NCBI GenBank assembly: GCA_963756815.1
Contig: CAVWPR010000046.1
Coordinates: 62,001-126,000, forward strand
Direction: 5' to 3'
From: JAENVU01 sp963756815
GTDB lineage: Bacteria > Actinomycetota > Acidimicrobiia > IMCC26256 > JAENVU01
Length of the DNA: 64,000 bases
Shown here: positions 38,390 through 48,732 of the stretch, one piece after another
Position numbering within the stretch: position 1 is the stretch's first letter
How the letters are laid out: the number at the start of each line of letters is the position of its first letter
Made by a program: the position numbers and the translations under genes
The notes under the pieces: model-generated
The model's database searches: none
What the model was told of the DNA's origin: nothing
What the model saw: the letters and a program-made list of their open reading frames with translations, nothing else

Positions 38390-38483
38390 TGGCGGAGGTG
38401 GCAGGAATCGAACCCACCGGACGGGGTTCGCCCGTCCCACTCGTTTTGAAGACGAGGGGGGCCACCAGACCCCGTTCACCTCC
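38390..38483 (-). tRNA. selC: Selenocysteine tRNA (anticodon UCA)
   Basis: A 94-nt tRNA with encoded CCA end (38390-38392). It has acceptor stem GGAGGTG/CACCTCC, an anticodon stem CTCGT/ACGAG with loop CTTCAAA (anticodon TCA at 38447-38449), a long variable arm GGACGGG-CGAA-CCCGTCC, and a T-arm GTGGG-TTCGATT-CCTGC. Length, long extra arm and UCA anticodon are diagnostic of tRNA-Sec, which reads UGA as selenocysteine with SelB. No selA, selB, selD or selenoprotein gene is in the window. Confidence 0.93.
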
Positions 38484-38514
38484 GGGCGCATCCTCGCACG
38501 CGCCGGGGTCGAGC

Positions 38515-38760
38515 TCATGCGGGGACGACCGGCCACGCGATCTCGGTGCGGATGCGATGGGTCGTCGACGTCGAGGGACCCTCGAGCTCGTTCGCGTACG
38601 CGAGCCGACGGTGCGTCGGGTCCACGCCGACGGGCCGCTCGCGGACGACACGGCCGTTGGCGAAGGTGACGACGCGGACCTCGCTGTCGAGCTCGGTCCC
38701 CTGATGAAGCCCGGTTCCAGGCGGATGTGGAGCCCGCCGAAGTCGGCGCCGGCGTCCGCC
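38515..38760 (-). pseudogene. Possible SRPBCC-domain remnant
   Basis: Leftward reading contains ELDSEVRVVTFANGRVVRER, VGVDPTHRRLAYANELEGP and HRIRTEIAWPVVPA before a stop at 38515. These resemble the strands of a START-like/SRPBCC protein, but only about 80 residues are present, the N-terminal part is in a different frame and no start codon with ribosome site is visible. Confidence 0.35.
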
Positions 38761-38805
38761 GGATAGAGTGCCGGTCGTCACCCTCTTGGCGGAAAGGGAT
38801 TCCCC

Positions 38806-38883
38806 GTGAAGAAGCTCTTGCTCCTCTTGATCGTCGTGGCGCTCGGCGCCGCCGTCGCGTACAAGGTGCGTGGCGACGCCTGA
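38806..38883 (+). CDS. 25-residue membrane microprotein
   Basis: GTG 38806 with GGAAAGGGA (38791-38799) encodes two lysines, then a run of Leu/Ile/Val/Ala (LLLLLIVVALGAAVAYK), then VRGDA and stop at 38883. This is a single membrane-spanning segment with a short polar tail, resembling the MKKLL... start of actinobacterial DLW-39-type small proteins but lacking their C-terminal motif. A strong terminator follows 28 bp later, which supports it being a real transcription unit. Function unknown. Confidence 0.65.
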   Translation: MKKLLLLLIVVALGAAVAYKVRGDA

Positions 38884-38911
38884 TCGTCCCCGCGATTCTG
38901 ACGAACGCGGC

Positions 38912-38935
38912 ACGCGGGTCCTCCGGGACCCGCGT
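38912..38935. terminator. Bidirectional hairpin terminator
   Basis: Perfect 10-bp stem ACGCGGGTCC / GGACCCGCGT with loop TCCG, followed by TTCG. It lies between the microprotein stop (38883) and the convergent PLP-enzyme stop (38944). Confidence 0.75.
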
Positions 38936-38943
38936 TTCGCGCG

Positions 38944-39915
38944 TCATGAACCGGTGAGACCGGCCTCGTAGCGGCGGGCGAAGAGCGCCGGGCTCCCGCC
39001 GGTCGCCCAGAACACCACGCTGTCGCCGGCGCCGATGCGACCGCCACGCAGCGCGCTCAGCAGCGCGGCCATCGCCTTCCCCGAGTACACGGGGTCGAGC
39101 AGCAGGCCCTCGGTCCGCGCGACGAGTCGGATCGCCTCCAGGCACTCGTCGGACAGCTCGCCGTAGCCCGCGCCGACGTGCTCGTGATCGACGAGCACGG
39201 TGGGGTTCGGCGGCCCCGAGTCGAGCAGCACCGCGGCGTCGAGCGCCATCTCCGGGACGACGGCCTCGAGGTCGGGACGCGTCCCGACGTCGACGCCCAG
39301 CACACGTGTCGCCGAGGTGTGACCGAGTCCGGCGAGCAGACCGGCGTGGGTGCCGCCGGAGCCGTCGGCCACCACCATCCACGTCGGATCCGCGCCCAAC
39401 TGCTCGCGCAGCTCCTCGACGGCGGTGATGTACGCGGCGCAGCCCATCGCCGACGCCCCGCCGACGGGGATCGCGTAGGGCGAGTGCCCGTCGGCGCGCA
39501 GGCGGTCGGCGAGCGCGGTGATCGCCGCCTCGATGCCGTAGTAGTCGGACGCCGGGTCGAAGTGCAGGTGCGCGCCCAGGAGCTCGTCGAGCAGCAGGTT
39601 GCCGTCACGGTCGTCGGTCGGTCCCCCACCCAGGACGAGGTGACAGTCGAGATCGATCCGGCGCGCCGCGGCCGCCGTGATCCGAGCGTGGTTGCTCTGA
39701 CGGCCGCCGCCGGTCACGAGACAGTCGGCGCCCTGCGCGATCGCGTCGACGGCCAGCGCGGCCAGCTTGCGCGCCTTGTTGCCGCCGAGCGCGAGGCCGG
39801 TCAGGTCGTCACGCTTGACGATCAGGACCGCGTCGGTCCCGAGCGCCTCCTGCAACCCCTCCATGCGCTGCACCGGGGTCGGGCGCAGCGCGATCTCCCA
39901 GTCGTCCATCAACAC
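38944..39915 (-). CDS. D-cysteine desulfhydrase / ACC deaminase family PLP enzyme
   Basis: A 323-residue fold-type II PLP enzyme. Lys47 in LALGGNKARKL is the Schiff-base lysine; GGGRQSNHARITAAAAR follows, and ADGSGGTHAGLLAG binds phosphate. It may deaminate 1-aminocyclopropane-1-carboxylate or desulfhydrate D-cysteine; the residues that separate the two activities cannot be assigned confidently by eye, so the broader name is used. Start is GTG 39915 or ATG 39909. The HAD gene upstream ends 25 bp earlier on the same strand. Confidence 0.82.
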   Translation of the reverse strand: MLMDDWEIALRPTPVQRMEGLQEALGTDAVLIVKRDDLTGLALGGNKARKLAALAVDAIAQGADCLVTGGGRQSNHARITAAAARRIDLDCHLVLGGGPTDDRDGNLLLDELLGAHLHFDPASDYYGIEAAITALADRLRADGHSPYAIPVGGASAMGCAAYITAVEELREQLGADPTWMVVADGSGGTHAGLLAGLGHTSATRVLGVDVGTRPDLEAVVPEMALDAAVLLDSGPPNPTVLVDHEHVGAGYGELSDECLEAIRLVARTEGLLLDPVYSGKAMAALLSALRGGRIGAGDSVVFWATGGSPALFARRYEAGLTGS

Positions 39916-39940
39916 GACGGTCGGCTCCCGGGCGTCGGCG

Positions 39941-40738
39941 TCACGAGGCGTGGGCCGCGTGGCGGCGCCACCACGCGTACCCGCCGACCGCGACGCCCGC
40001 GACGGCCATGACGGTGCCGACCGCGATCGTCGGACCCTTCGGCGGCACCGGGACGCGATCGCGGAGGCGCACGGGGCGCGCGAAGTTGCGGATCTCCCAC
40101 TCGCGCTCGGTCGCCTCTCGCGCGAGGTCCTTGTCCGGGTTCACCGCCACCGGATGACCGACGACCGACAGCATCGGCACGTCGGTGACCGAGTCCGAGT
40201 ACGCGTAGGACTCCGAGAGGTCGATCTCGTGCGCGGCGGCGTACTCCATCATGGCGTCGGCCTTGTGCTGCCCGTACGCGTAGAACTCGAGCTCTCCGGT
40301 GTAGGCGCCGTCGTCGTCGATCCGGGCTCGCGTCGCGATCACCTCGTCCGCCCCGAGGAAGTGTCCGAGCGGGTTCACGACCTCCGCAGGTGACGACGAC
40401 ACGATCACCACCTTGCGTCCGGCACCGTGGTGCTCGTCGAACAGCTCGAGCGCCTCCGCGAACACGATCGGCGAGATGACCTCGTCGAGGGTCTCGGCCA
40501 CGATCTGCGCGACGTGGTCCTGCTGCCAGCCCTTCGTGAGCGACAGCATCGCCTCGCGGACCTCCTCCATCTTCGACTCGTCCGCGCCCACGAGCATGTA
40601 GACGATCTGCGCGTACATGCTCTTCACGATCGCCCGCCGCGAGAGCAGGCCCTCGCGGTAGAAGGGTCGTCCGAACGCGAGCACCGAGCTCTTGGCGATG
40701 ATCGTCTTGTCGAGATCGAAGAATGCGGCCTGGGCCAT
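39941..40738 (-). CDS. HAD-IB family phosphatase with C-terminal membrane helix
   Basis: A 265-residue SerB-like HAD hydrolase: Asp8 and Asp10 in FFDLDKT form motif I, VVIVSSSPAE motif II, and YAYSDSVTDVPML motif IV. A C-terminal hydrophobic segment (IAVGTVMAVAGVAVGGYAWW) would anchor it to the membrane. It is encoded directly upstream and divergent from the Tad operon, the same arrangement as Rv3661 next to Rv3660c in M. tuberculosis. Substrate unknown; likely a phosphomonoester. Confidence 0.85.
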   Translation of the reverse strand: MAQAAFFDLDKTIIAKSSVLAFGRPFYREGLLSRRAIVKSMYAQIVYMLVGADESKMEEVREAMLSLTKGWQQDHVAQIVAETLDEVISPIVFAEALELFDEHHGAGRKVVIVSSSPAEVVNPLGHFLGADEVIATRARIDDDGAYTGELEFYAYGQHKADAMMEYAAAHEIDLSESYAYSDSVTDVPMLSVVGHPVAVNPDKDLAREATEREWEIRNFARPVRLRDRVPVPPKGPTIAVGTVMAVAGVAVGGYAWWRRHAAHAS

Positions 40739-40797
40739 AGAGCGGCGAGACTACGGCGCGCGACCCGGAGGATCACCCGTGGCCGCCGCCCGACACC

Positions 40798-40826
40798 TTG
40801 ACACGATCCGTCCGGTACGTCACAGT
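40798..40826 (+). promoter_or_regulatory. Candidate promoter of Tad operon
   Basis: TTGACA (40798-40803), a perfect -35 box, with CACAGT (40821-40826) as a weak -10 at 17 bp. It lies 173 bp before the first tad start, in the divergent region shared with the HAD gene. Confidence 0.35.
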
Positions 40827-40998
40827 GTCGCTCCCAGTTCCACTCTCGGCCGTGCCGGCCGGCAGTTCGGACCGTTCGGGCCCCACTCGGCGTTCGCGGT
40901 TCTCGCAGCGCAGTGTGCGCGCCTCGCTCACCTCCCCGCACCACTCCCCGGAGCACTTCGTCCGCGCGCCTTCGCGCGCTCGTTCCGGGAGAGTGTCC

Positions 40999-41699
40999 GT
41001 GTCGCTCCTCGCGTTCTGGTCACCCAAGGGTGGCTCTGGTACGTCCGTCACCGCTGCGGCCTGCGCGATCCATGCCGCCCGCCGCGCCGGTCCCGTCCGT
41101 CTCGTCGATCTCCGTGGTGACCAGCCCGCGGTGCTGGGTCTCGGCGCCGATCCCGAGACCGGCGTCGCCGACTGGCTGGCCGCGGGCCCCACCGCGCCGA
41201 CGGACGCGCTCGACCGTCTGGGCATCGAGGTCGTGCCCGGTCTCTCGCTCCTGCCACGGGGTCGGCTGGCGAGCGTCCTCGAGCCGGAGGCTGCGGCCGA
41301 GGCCGGCGCCGCGCTCGCGGTCGCGCTCCGCGACGGGCCGCTCACCATCGTCGACGTCGGCATCCCCGACTCGCCCGTCACGCGAGCGGTGCTCGAGGTG
41401 AGCGACGCGACGTTCCTCGTGCTGCGGGAGTGCTACCTCGCGCTCCGGCGCGCGGCGAGCTCGCCACTCACGAGTCGCGCCTTCGGGCTCGTCGTCCTGC
41501 AGGAGCCCGGACGCTCGCTGAGCCCGGCGGACGTCGCCCAGGTCCTCGGTCGTCCGGTGACGACCCGCGTCGCGATGCGCGTCGCGATCGCCCGAGCCGT
41601 CGACGCCGGAGTCCTCCCGGCGCGTCTGCCCGAGCCGTTGGCGCGATCGGCCGAGCAGATCCTGCGTTCGCTCGGTCTGGTGCGCGGTCGGGCCGCGGC

Positions 41700-41703
<4 letters not shown>
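40999..41703 (+). CDS. tadZ: TadZ/CpaE-like ParA-type ATPase
   Basis: A 234-residue MinD/ParA-like protein with deviant Walker A SPKGGSGTS (residues 8-16), a Walker B-like LTIVDVGIPDS and a late FGLVVLQEPG strand. In Tad systems this protein localises the pilus machine to a cell pole or septum. GTG 40999 is chosen for its GGGAGAG ribosome site; GTG 40993 is possible. It overlaps tadA by ATGA and is the first gene of the operon. Confidence 0.82.
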
Positions 41704-42883
<1,180 letters not shown>

Positions 42884-42887
<4 letters not shown>

Positions 42888-43747
42888 CCGGGCGGGTCGT
42901 CGGCGCGAGCGTCGGCGTCGTGCTGTTCCTGGTGCTGGCGCGCGCCGCCTGCCGCGCCGACCCGCGCCTGCGTGCCCGCCGGCTGCGCCCCGTCGTGCGC
43001 ACGCTGCCGGTGTGGTGCCGCGATCTCGTCGCGGATCGCCTCGCCCGCGCCGATCTCGACGTCAGTCCCGAAGCCGCGCTCGGTTGGTGGGGCCTCGGGA
43101 TCCTCGGGGCCGGCTGGTTCGCACTGCTGCTCGCACCGCCGCTCATCGTGCCGGTGACCTGCGCCGGCATCGCGTCCGGGCCGGTGCTGCTCGCCACGCG
43201 GGCCGGGCAGGCCGATCGCCGGGCGCGCGCCGCGCTGCCCGATCTGCTCGACCGTGTCGTCGCGTACGTCCGGGCCGGAGGTGCCGTGGCCGAAGCGCTC
43301 CACGCCCTCGCGACCCGCCCGGGACCATTGGCGTCGGACCTGCGGCGACTCTCGGCGCGTCTGCGTCTCGGCGCGCCGCTCGTCGACGCCCTGCACGCGT
43401 GGGCCGAGGAGCGGCCAGTCGCGGGCGTGCGCTCCGCCGCCGGTGCGATGGCCATGGTGACGAGCATCGGCGGATCCGCGGCCGGACCGCTCGAGGGTCT
43501 TGCAGCGTCGCTCCGCACCGACGAGTCGGCGGCGGGCGAAGCACGCGCCCTCTCGGCGCAGGCCCGCGTGTCAGCGGCCGTGGTGGGGCTCGCGCCGCTC
43601 GCGTACCTCGCGTTCTCAGCGATGGCCGACCCGGCGTCGGCTCGGGTGCTCGTTGCCACGACCGCGGGCCGCGTCTGCCTCGGCGTGGGCCTCGTGCTCG
43701 AGGGGCTCGCCGCGCTCTGGATGCGCGCCCTGGTGCGGGCGCCGTGA
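42884..43747 (+). CDS. tadB: TadB-like inner-membrane platform protein
   Basis: A 287-residue protein with N-terminal helices, a cytoplasmic GspF-like domain (LPDLLDRVVAYVRAGGAVAE, LRLGAPLVDALHAWAEERP) and C-terminal helices. It forms the platform through which TadA acts. GTG 42884 overlaps the tadA stop and the gene overlaps tadC by GTGA. Confidence 0.85.
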
Positions 43748-44385
43748 CCCCCGAAGTGGTGATGATCGCGTGCGGTTGGGGCGCGCTCGCCGCTGCGCCG
43801 GTGCTCGCGTGGTCGCGCCGGAGGGTCGTCGCCGACCGCCTCCCGCACCGACGCGTGCGAGAGGTCACCCGCCTTCGCGCGAGTTGGGGACCGGTCGGCC
43901 GGGTGCTCGGCGGCCTGCGCCGCCACCGGGCGACGGCCCGGACGGAGGCCCGACTCGAGGCCGCGCTCCCCGCCGCGTTCGATCTGCTCCTCGCCGCCGT
44001 CGGCGCCGGCTGTGCGCCCATCGGTGCCGCCGAGCTCGTCGCGACCTGGGCGCCGCCGCTCGTCGCGGAGCCGTTCCGGGCGGTCCTCGTCGCAACCGAG
44101 CTCGGCGCGTCGTTCCCTGCGGCGCTGGCCGACCTCGCGTCGGGCACACCACAGCTCGCACCGATGGCCGACGTGCTGCTCGCGAGCGCCGAGCTGGGCG
44201 CGCCGGCCACGGGTGCGCTCGTGCGGCTCGCCGACGAGGCGCGCGCGAAGGCTCGCCGCCGCGCGGAGACCCGCGCACGGGTGCTCCCGGTGAAACTGCT
44301 GTTCCCTCTCGTGTTCCTGGTCCTGCCGGCATTCGGTCTCCTCACCGTCGCGCCGGCGCTGCTCTCGGCGTTGTCCCGGCTCTGA
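43744..44385 (+). CDS. tadC: TadC-like inner-membrane platform protein
   Basis: A 213-residue GspF-domain protein: EAALPAAFDLLLAAVGAGCA, TELGASFPAALADLASGTP and C-terminal hydrophobic LPVKLLFPLVFLVLPAFGLL. Second half of the TadB/TadC platform pair. Start GTG 43744 is translationally coupled to tadB. Confidence 0.85.
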   Translation: MTPEVVMIACGWGALAAAPVLAWSRRRVVADRLPHRRVREVTRLRASWGPVGRVLGGLRRHRATARTEARLEAALPAAFDLLLAAVGAGCAPIGAAELVATWAPPLVAEPFRAVLVATELGASFPAALADLASGTPQLAPMADVLLASAELGAPATGALVRLADEARAKARRRAETRARVLPVKLLFPLVFLVLPAFGLLTVAPALLSALSRL

Positions 44386-44441
44386 CCGGAATCGCCGACG
44401 CGCTTCCCCGCGATCCATCCACCATGCAAGGAGTGCATCGA

Positions 44442-44648
44442 ATGATGCGTCGTATCCGTCGCGCCGCGCGCGACCTGTTCCGGCGGGCGAGCACCGCCGT
44501 CACCGAGGCGGGTCAGACCACCGCCGAGTACGCGTTGGTCATCCTCGGTGCCGCCGCGATCGGCACGCTCGTCCTGACCTGGGCCACGAAGAGCCACGTC
44601 ATCGGCAAGCTCTTCGACACCGTGGTCGGCAAGATCCTGCCGGGTTGA
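44442..44648 (+). CDS. Flp pilin-like DUF4244 protein
   Basis: A 68-residue pilin-like peptide. A basic leader (MMRRIRRAARDLFRR) precedes GQTTAEYALVILGAAAIGTL, which has the Flp/DUF4244 hydrophobic helix with Glu near its start, needed for prepilin processing and packing. This should be the major subunit of the Tad pilus. AAGGAG (44428-44433) is an excellent ribosome site for ATG 44442, consistent with high expression. The tadE start overlaps its stop. Confidence 0.85.
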   Translation: MMRRIRRAARDLFRRASTAVTEAGQTTAEYALVILGAAAIGTLVLTWATKSHVIGKLFDTVVGKILPG

Positions 44649-45038
44649 TGACCCGGCGGGCTCGTCCCGCTCGGCGGTCGGCCTGCCCCCAGTCGGGGCA
44701 GGCCACCGTCGAGTTCGCGCTCGATCCTTCCCCTCGTCGTCCTGCTGATCCTCGCCGTGCTCCAGACGGCACTCGTGGTGCGCGACTACGTCGCCACCGT
44801 GCACGCAGCCCGTGAGGCGGCTCGCGCCGCCAGCGTCGACCGCAGTCCCGATGCTCCCGGTGTTGCCGCGCACCGGGTCCTCGCGCGCGCCCACGTCGAC
44901 GTCGGCGCCCGGCCCACCGTGGGAGGGCCGATCCGTGTGGAGGTGACCTACACGTCACGCACCGATCTGCCCCTCGTCGGGCGGTTGTTCCCGGACCCCG
45001 AGCTCCACGCGTCGGCGACCATGCGGACGGAACGATGA
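44648..45038 (+). CDS. tadE: TadE-family pseudopilin, one frameshift
   Basis: ATG 44648 reads a basic start, then SGQATVEFAL; an extra base at 44722-44723 (CT[C/G]) leads into ILPLVVLLILAVLQTALVV and RDYVATVHAAREAARAAS, the TadE signature helix and following region, ending ASATMRTER at 45038. TadE proteins are minor pilins or pilus-associated pseudopilins at the membrane. Overlaps the next gene by ATGA. Confidence 0.82.
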
Positions 45039-45385
45039 ACCGCTCGGAGCGCGGCGGCGTGGCGATCTTCGGGCTCGTGCTCGTGGTGCTCGCCGGTCTC
45101 GTGCTGATCGGACTCGGCCAGGCGGGTGCGGCGGCGGCGCGGTCGGCGCGCGCCGACACCGCGGCCGACGCGGCCGCGCTCGCGGCCGCCGACGCGCTCG
45201 CGCGACACGAGGGCCCGTCGGCGGCACGGGCCGCCGCGGCCGCGACCGCCGCCGACAACGGCGGCGCACTCGAGCGGTGCGACTGCGCCGATCTCCACGC
45301 CGAGGTGAGCGTGCGCGTCGGGGATGCCCGCGGCCGGGCGCGCGCCGAGGTCGACGGCTGTGGGGTGCTCGGCGTCGACTGTTGA
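45035..45385 (+). CDS. TadG/Rv3654c-like secreted helical protein
   Basis: A 116-residue protein with one N-terminal membrane helix (GGVAIFGLVLVVLAGLVLIG) followed by an alanine-rich segment (DTAADAAALAAADALARHEG) characteristic of the helicase/secretion-neighbourhood TadE-like family represented by Rv3654c. Last gene of the Tad operon; converges with the helicase gene. In mycobacteria the homologous locus has the same order. Confidence 0.8.
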   Translation: MNRSERGGVAIFGLVLVVLAGLVLIGLGQAGAAAARSARADTAADAAALAAADALARHEGPSAARAAAAATAADNGGALERCDCADLHAEVSVRVGDARGRARAEVDGCGVLGVDC

Positions 45386-45470
45386 GGCGTGGGCGCCCTC
45401 GGTCCGATGGCGGACGCTGGTCCATCGCTCGTGCAGAACGACCGTGGGCGGGTGGCCCGCGGCGCGCGAG

Positions 45471-47768
45471 TCAGCCGGTGGCGAGCAGCCAGAGCAGCTT
45501 CCGGGCCGCGTCCTTGTCGAGGTACTCGTTCCAGTTGCCGCACTTCGGCGACTGCACGCACGACGGGCAGCCCGCCCGGCAGGGACACGCCTCCACGAGC
45601 TCCGCGGTCGCCCGCACGTGCGCGGTGGCGTCCGCGTACGCGAGCCGGGCGATCCCGGCGCCACCCGGGTAGCCGTCGTACACGAAGATCGTCGGCATGC
45701 CGGTGGCGGGGTGCACCGCCATCGACACGCCACCCACGTCCCAGCGGTCGCAGATCGTGAAGAGCGGCAGCATGCCGATGAGCGCGTGCTCGGCCGCGTG
45801 CACCGCCGAGATCACCTGCGGCGTCACCACACCGGCGGCATCGAGGTCCTCGGGCGGGACCGTGTACCAGACGGCTTCCGTGGTCAGGGTCCGTGGGGGC
45901 ACGTCGAGCGGCACGATCTCGATGCGCTCGTTGGTGGACGCCTTCGTGCGCTGGTAGGCGACCACCTGGTTCGTGACGGTGACGGTGCCGACGTGGACCG
46001 TCCCCGGACCGAAGCGTCGGCGCTCGTCGACGCGGTCGATGTCGATCGAGACGTCCTCGCGCGCCTGGGTGTACTCGTCCTCGCCGTCCGCGTCGATCAG
46101 CCGGGCCTCGCGGGCGTCGACATCGAGCTCGATCACCCGCCACTGCCGCCCCTGGTGCAGGTAGATCGCGCCGGGATGAGCCACCGAGTAGATGCGCGCG
46201 CCGTCGACGGTGCCGATCACCGGCTGATCGGGATCGTCCGATGCGACGAGCGAGAACTCGGCGCTGGTGCCGCTGCGCAGCCCGATGCCCGGCGCCGGCG
46301 GATGCCGACCGGACCAGTACATCTTTCCGCCGCGCGGCTTCAGCCGGTCCGACTGCACGAGCGCGCGCACGGCGTCGTCGAGGCCGGGTCCGAACCAGTC
46401 GCCGTCGTCGGGCGTCAACGGCAGCTCGTGCGCGGCGCACGCGACGTGCGGCTCGAGCACGAACGGATTCTGGGGGTTCACGACCGCGGCCTCGGCGGGC
46501 CGGGTGAAGAGCTCGTCCGGGTGCTGCGCGTACCACTGGTCCAGCTGGTCGTCGCCGGCCACGAGCACCGCGGCGGCCCGACGTTCGGATCGACCGGCCC
46601 GTCCCGCCTGTTGACGGAGCGACGCGAGCGTGCCCGGGAACCCGTTCATGACGACGGCGTCGAGACCGCCGACGTCGATGCCGAGCTCGAGCGCGTTGGT
46701 GGCGGCAACACCGAGCAGGGCCCCGCTCGTGAGTTGCTGCTCGAGCTTGCGGCGCTCCTCCGGGAGGTAGCCGGCGCGGTAGGCGGCGACGCGATCGGCG
46801 CGGTCGGGGGCCCGGGTCGCGAGGATCCGCCGCGCGTGTCCGGCCACGAGCTCGGCGCCCCGCCGGCTGCGGGTGAACGCGAGCGTCGGCTGTCCGGCCG
46901 CGACGAATCGGGCGAGCAGCTCGGCGGTCTCGACGTTGGCCGACGCCCGTGCGCCGGTCGTGGCGTCGAGGAGCGGACGCTGCCACAACGCGAAGCCGCG
47001 TTCGGTCTGCGGTGAGCCGTCATCGTCGACGAGAGCGACCGGCGCGCCGAGCATGGTCGATGCGAGCTCGGCGGGGTTGCCGATCGTCGCGCTGGCGAAG
47101 CAGAACGTCGGGTCGGAGCCGTAGTGCGCGCACACGCGTCGGAGTCGCCGGAGCACGTTGGCGAGGTGACTGCCGAAGATGCCGCGCGTCGCGTGGAGCT
47201 CGTCCACCACCACCAGCCGGAGTCGCATGAGGAACGTGGACCAGCGCTGGTGGAACGGCAGGATCCCCTGATGGATCATCTCGGGGTTCGTGAGCACGAC
47301 GGTGGCGTTCTTGCGGGCCCACGCGCGGTCGTCCGGTGGCGTGTCGCCGTCGTACGTGACCGCGCGTAGCCCGGGGACCAGCCAGCCTCGGAGCGACCGC
47401 AGCTGGTCCTGCGCCAGCGCCTTGGTCGGGAAGACGAGGAGTGCGGTGTCGTTGGCACCGCGCACGGCGGCGTCGACGATCGGCAGCTGGTAGCAGAGTG
47501 ACTTGCCGGACGCGGTGGCGGTCGCGACGACCACGTGCTCACGCGCGTGGATGCGATCGATGGCCTCGGCCTGGTGGGTGTACAGCGCGTCGATGCCCCG
47601 GCTCGCGAGCCGCGCATCGACCTCCTCGTGGAAGCTCGTCGCGAGCGGCGCGGTGCGCGCGACGCGCGCCGGGAGCATGGTGCGGTGGACGACCCGCTCG
47701 AAGAACTCGGGCGCCCGGGCGATGGCGTCGAGCGTCGCGACGGCGTCCGGCGCGAGGTCGTCGGTCAC
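45471..47768 (-). CDS. DEAD/DEAH helicase with C-terminal DUF1998 (MrfA/Rv3649-like)
   Basis: A 765-residue superfamily 2 helicase. TATASGKSLCYQLP is Walker A, VVDELHATRG motif II, FASATIGNP motif III, and ATNALELGIDVGGLDAVV with QQAGRAGRSERRA motifs V-VI. The C-terminal DUF1998 region ends with the metal-binding cysteines EACPCRAGCPSCVQSPKCGN. Members such as MrfA unwind DNA with 3'-5' polarity and help repair crosslinks. It neighbours the Tad operon exactly as Rv3649 does in M. tuberculosis. Intact frame. Confidence 0.92.
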   Translation of the reverse strand: MTDDLAPDAVATLDAIARAPEFFERVVHRTMLPARVARTAPLATSFHEEVDARLASRGIDALYTHQAEAIDRIHAREHVVVATATASGKSLCYQLPIVDAAVRGANDTALLVFPTKALAQDQLRSLRGWLVPGLRAVTYDGDTPPDDRAWARKNATVVLTNPEMIHQGILPFHQRWSTFLMRLRLVVVDELHATRGIFGSHLANVLRRLRRVCAHYGSDPTFCFASATIGNPAELASTMLGAPVALVDDDGSPQTERGFALWQRPLLDATTGARASANVETAELLARFVAAGQPTLAFTRSRRGAELVAGHARRILATRAPDRADRVAAYRAGYLPEERRKLEQQLTSGALLGVAATNALELGIDVGGLDAVVMNGFPGTLASLRQQAGRAGRSERRAAAVLVAGDDQLDQWYAQHPDELFTRPAEAAVVNPQNPFVLEPHVACAAHELPLTPDDGDWFGPGLDDAVRALVQSDRLKPRGGKMYWSGRHPPAPGIGLRSGTSAEFSLVASDDPDQPVIGTVDGARIYSVAHPGAIYLHQGRQWRVIELDVDAREARLIDADGEDEYTQAREDVSIDIDRVDERRRFGPGTVHVGTVTVTNQVVAYQRTKASTNERIEIVPLDVPPRTLTTEAVWYTVPPEDLDAAGVVTPQVISAVHAAEHALIGMLPLFTICDRWDVGGVSMAVHPATGMPTIFVYDGYPGGAGIARLAYADATAHVRATAELVEACPCRAGCPSCVQSPKCGNWNEYLDKDAARKLLWLLATG

Positions 47769-47814
47769 CGGCGCAGCATCGCGCGCGGGTGTGTCCGGGC
47801 CGCCCGTCGGGGCG

Positions 47815-48732
47815 TCAGTGGGTCTGGAGGACGCCGTCGTCGCGGAAGTCGGCGAACAGGCTCGCCGCGCCCGGGCCGAGGGCGAGGTTGCTGCCGGAGC
47901 CGCTGACGACCGGGACCAGCACGTTCTTCACCTGCGCGGGATCGATCGAGAGCCCGAGCCGGCCGAGGCCGTAGAGGTCCTTCAGACCGACGCCGTCGAG
48001 CTTGACGTGCCGCCCCAGGTCGGCGAGGAGGTCCAGCGTCCCGATCGGTCCGGTGTTGGCGGCGCGGAACTGGGTGAGCGCCTGGAGGATGAGGTAGCCC
48101 TGGTTCTGGGTCCGGGTGAGGTCGCTGTTCGGGAACTGGTGCCGGTTGCGCGCGTACGCGAGTGCCTGGTGGCCGTTCAGCGTCTGCACGCCGGGTTGGA
48201 AGTCGGCGCCGGAGAACGAGTCCTGCATGCGATAGGGCACGTCGACCGTGACGCCGCCCATGTCGTCGACCATGCCGATGAAGCCGTCGAAGTCGGTGTC
48301 GAGCACGTACGGGATCGACACGCCGACTGCAGCACCGATCGTGTCGGCCTCGAGCCGCGGTCCGCCGAAGGTGTGCGAGGCGTTGACCTTGTCCGTGCCG
48401 TGCCCCGGGATCGGCAGCGCGGTGTCGCGGGGGAGGTCGAGGATCGTTGCCTGGTGCGTGGCCGGGTTCACGCCGATGAGGTGGATGGCGTCGCCGCGCG
48501 TGACCGTCTGCCCGGTGCGGCCGTCGTTGCCGATGGCGAGGAGGAAGACCGGCTTGTCGGGGCTCGGCGTGTAGTCGGCGTTCGCGGTCTTGGTGATCGT
48601 GAACCAGCGCGCGGCCGATGCACCCGGGATCGGCACGCCGGCGAGCCACAAGGTGATGAGGGTGCCGAGCGCGAGCGTCAGCACGAGCGGGATGCCCACG
48701 ACGGTGGCGACGAGCGGATGGCGGCGGATCAC
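47815..48732 (-). CDS. LytR-CpsA-Psr (LCP) family phosphotransferase
   Basis: A 305-residue protein with a short cytoplasmic start (VIRRHPLVA), one membrane helix (VVGIPLVLTLALGTLITLWL) and an extracytoplasmic LCP domain: TRGDAIHLIGVNP, ATILDLPRDTALPIPG, MGGVTVDVPY, and YARNRHQFPNSDLTRTQNQ with the conserved arginines. LCP enzymes attach wall polymers such as arabinogalactan or teichoic acid precursors to peptidoglycan. GTG 48732 overlaps the lipoprotein stop (GTGA). Confidence 0.85.
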   Translation of the reverse strand: MIRRHPLVATVVGIPLVLTLALGTLITLWLAGVPIPGASAARWFTITKTANADYTPSPDKPVFLLAIGNDGRTGQTVTRGDAIHLIGVNPATHQATILDLPRDTALPIPGHGTDKVNASHTFGGPRLEADTIGAAVGVSIPYVLDTDFDGFIGMVDDMGGVTVDVPYRMQDSFSGADFQPGVQTLNGHQALAYARNRHQFPNSDLTRTQNQGYLILQALTQFRAANTGPIGTLDLLADLGRHVKLDGVGLKDLYGLGRLGLSIDPAQVKNVLVPVVSGSGSNLALGPGAASLFADFRDDGVLQTH

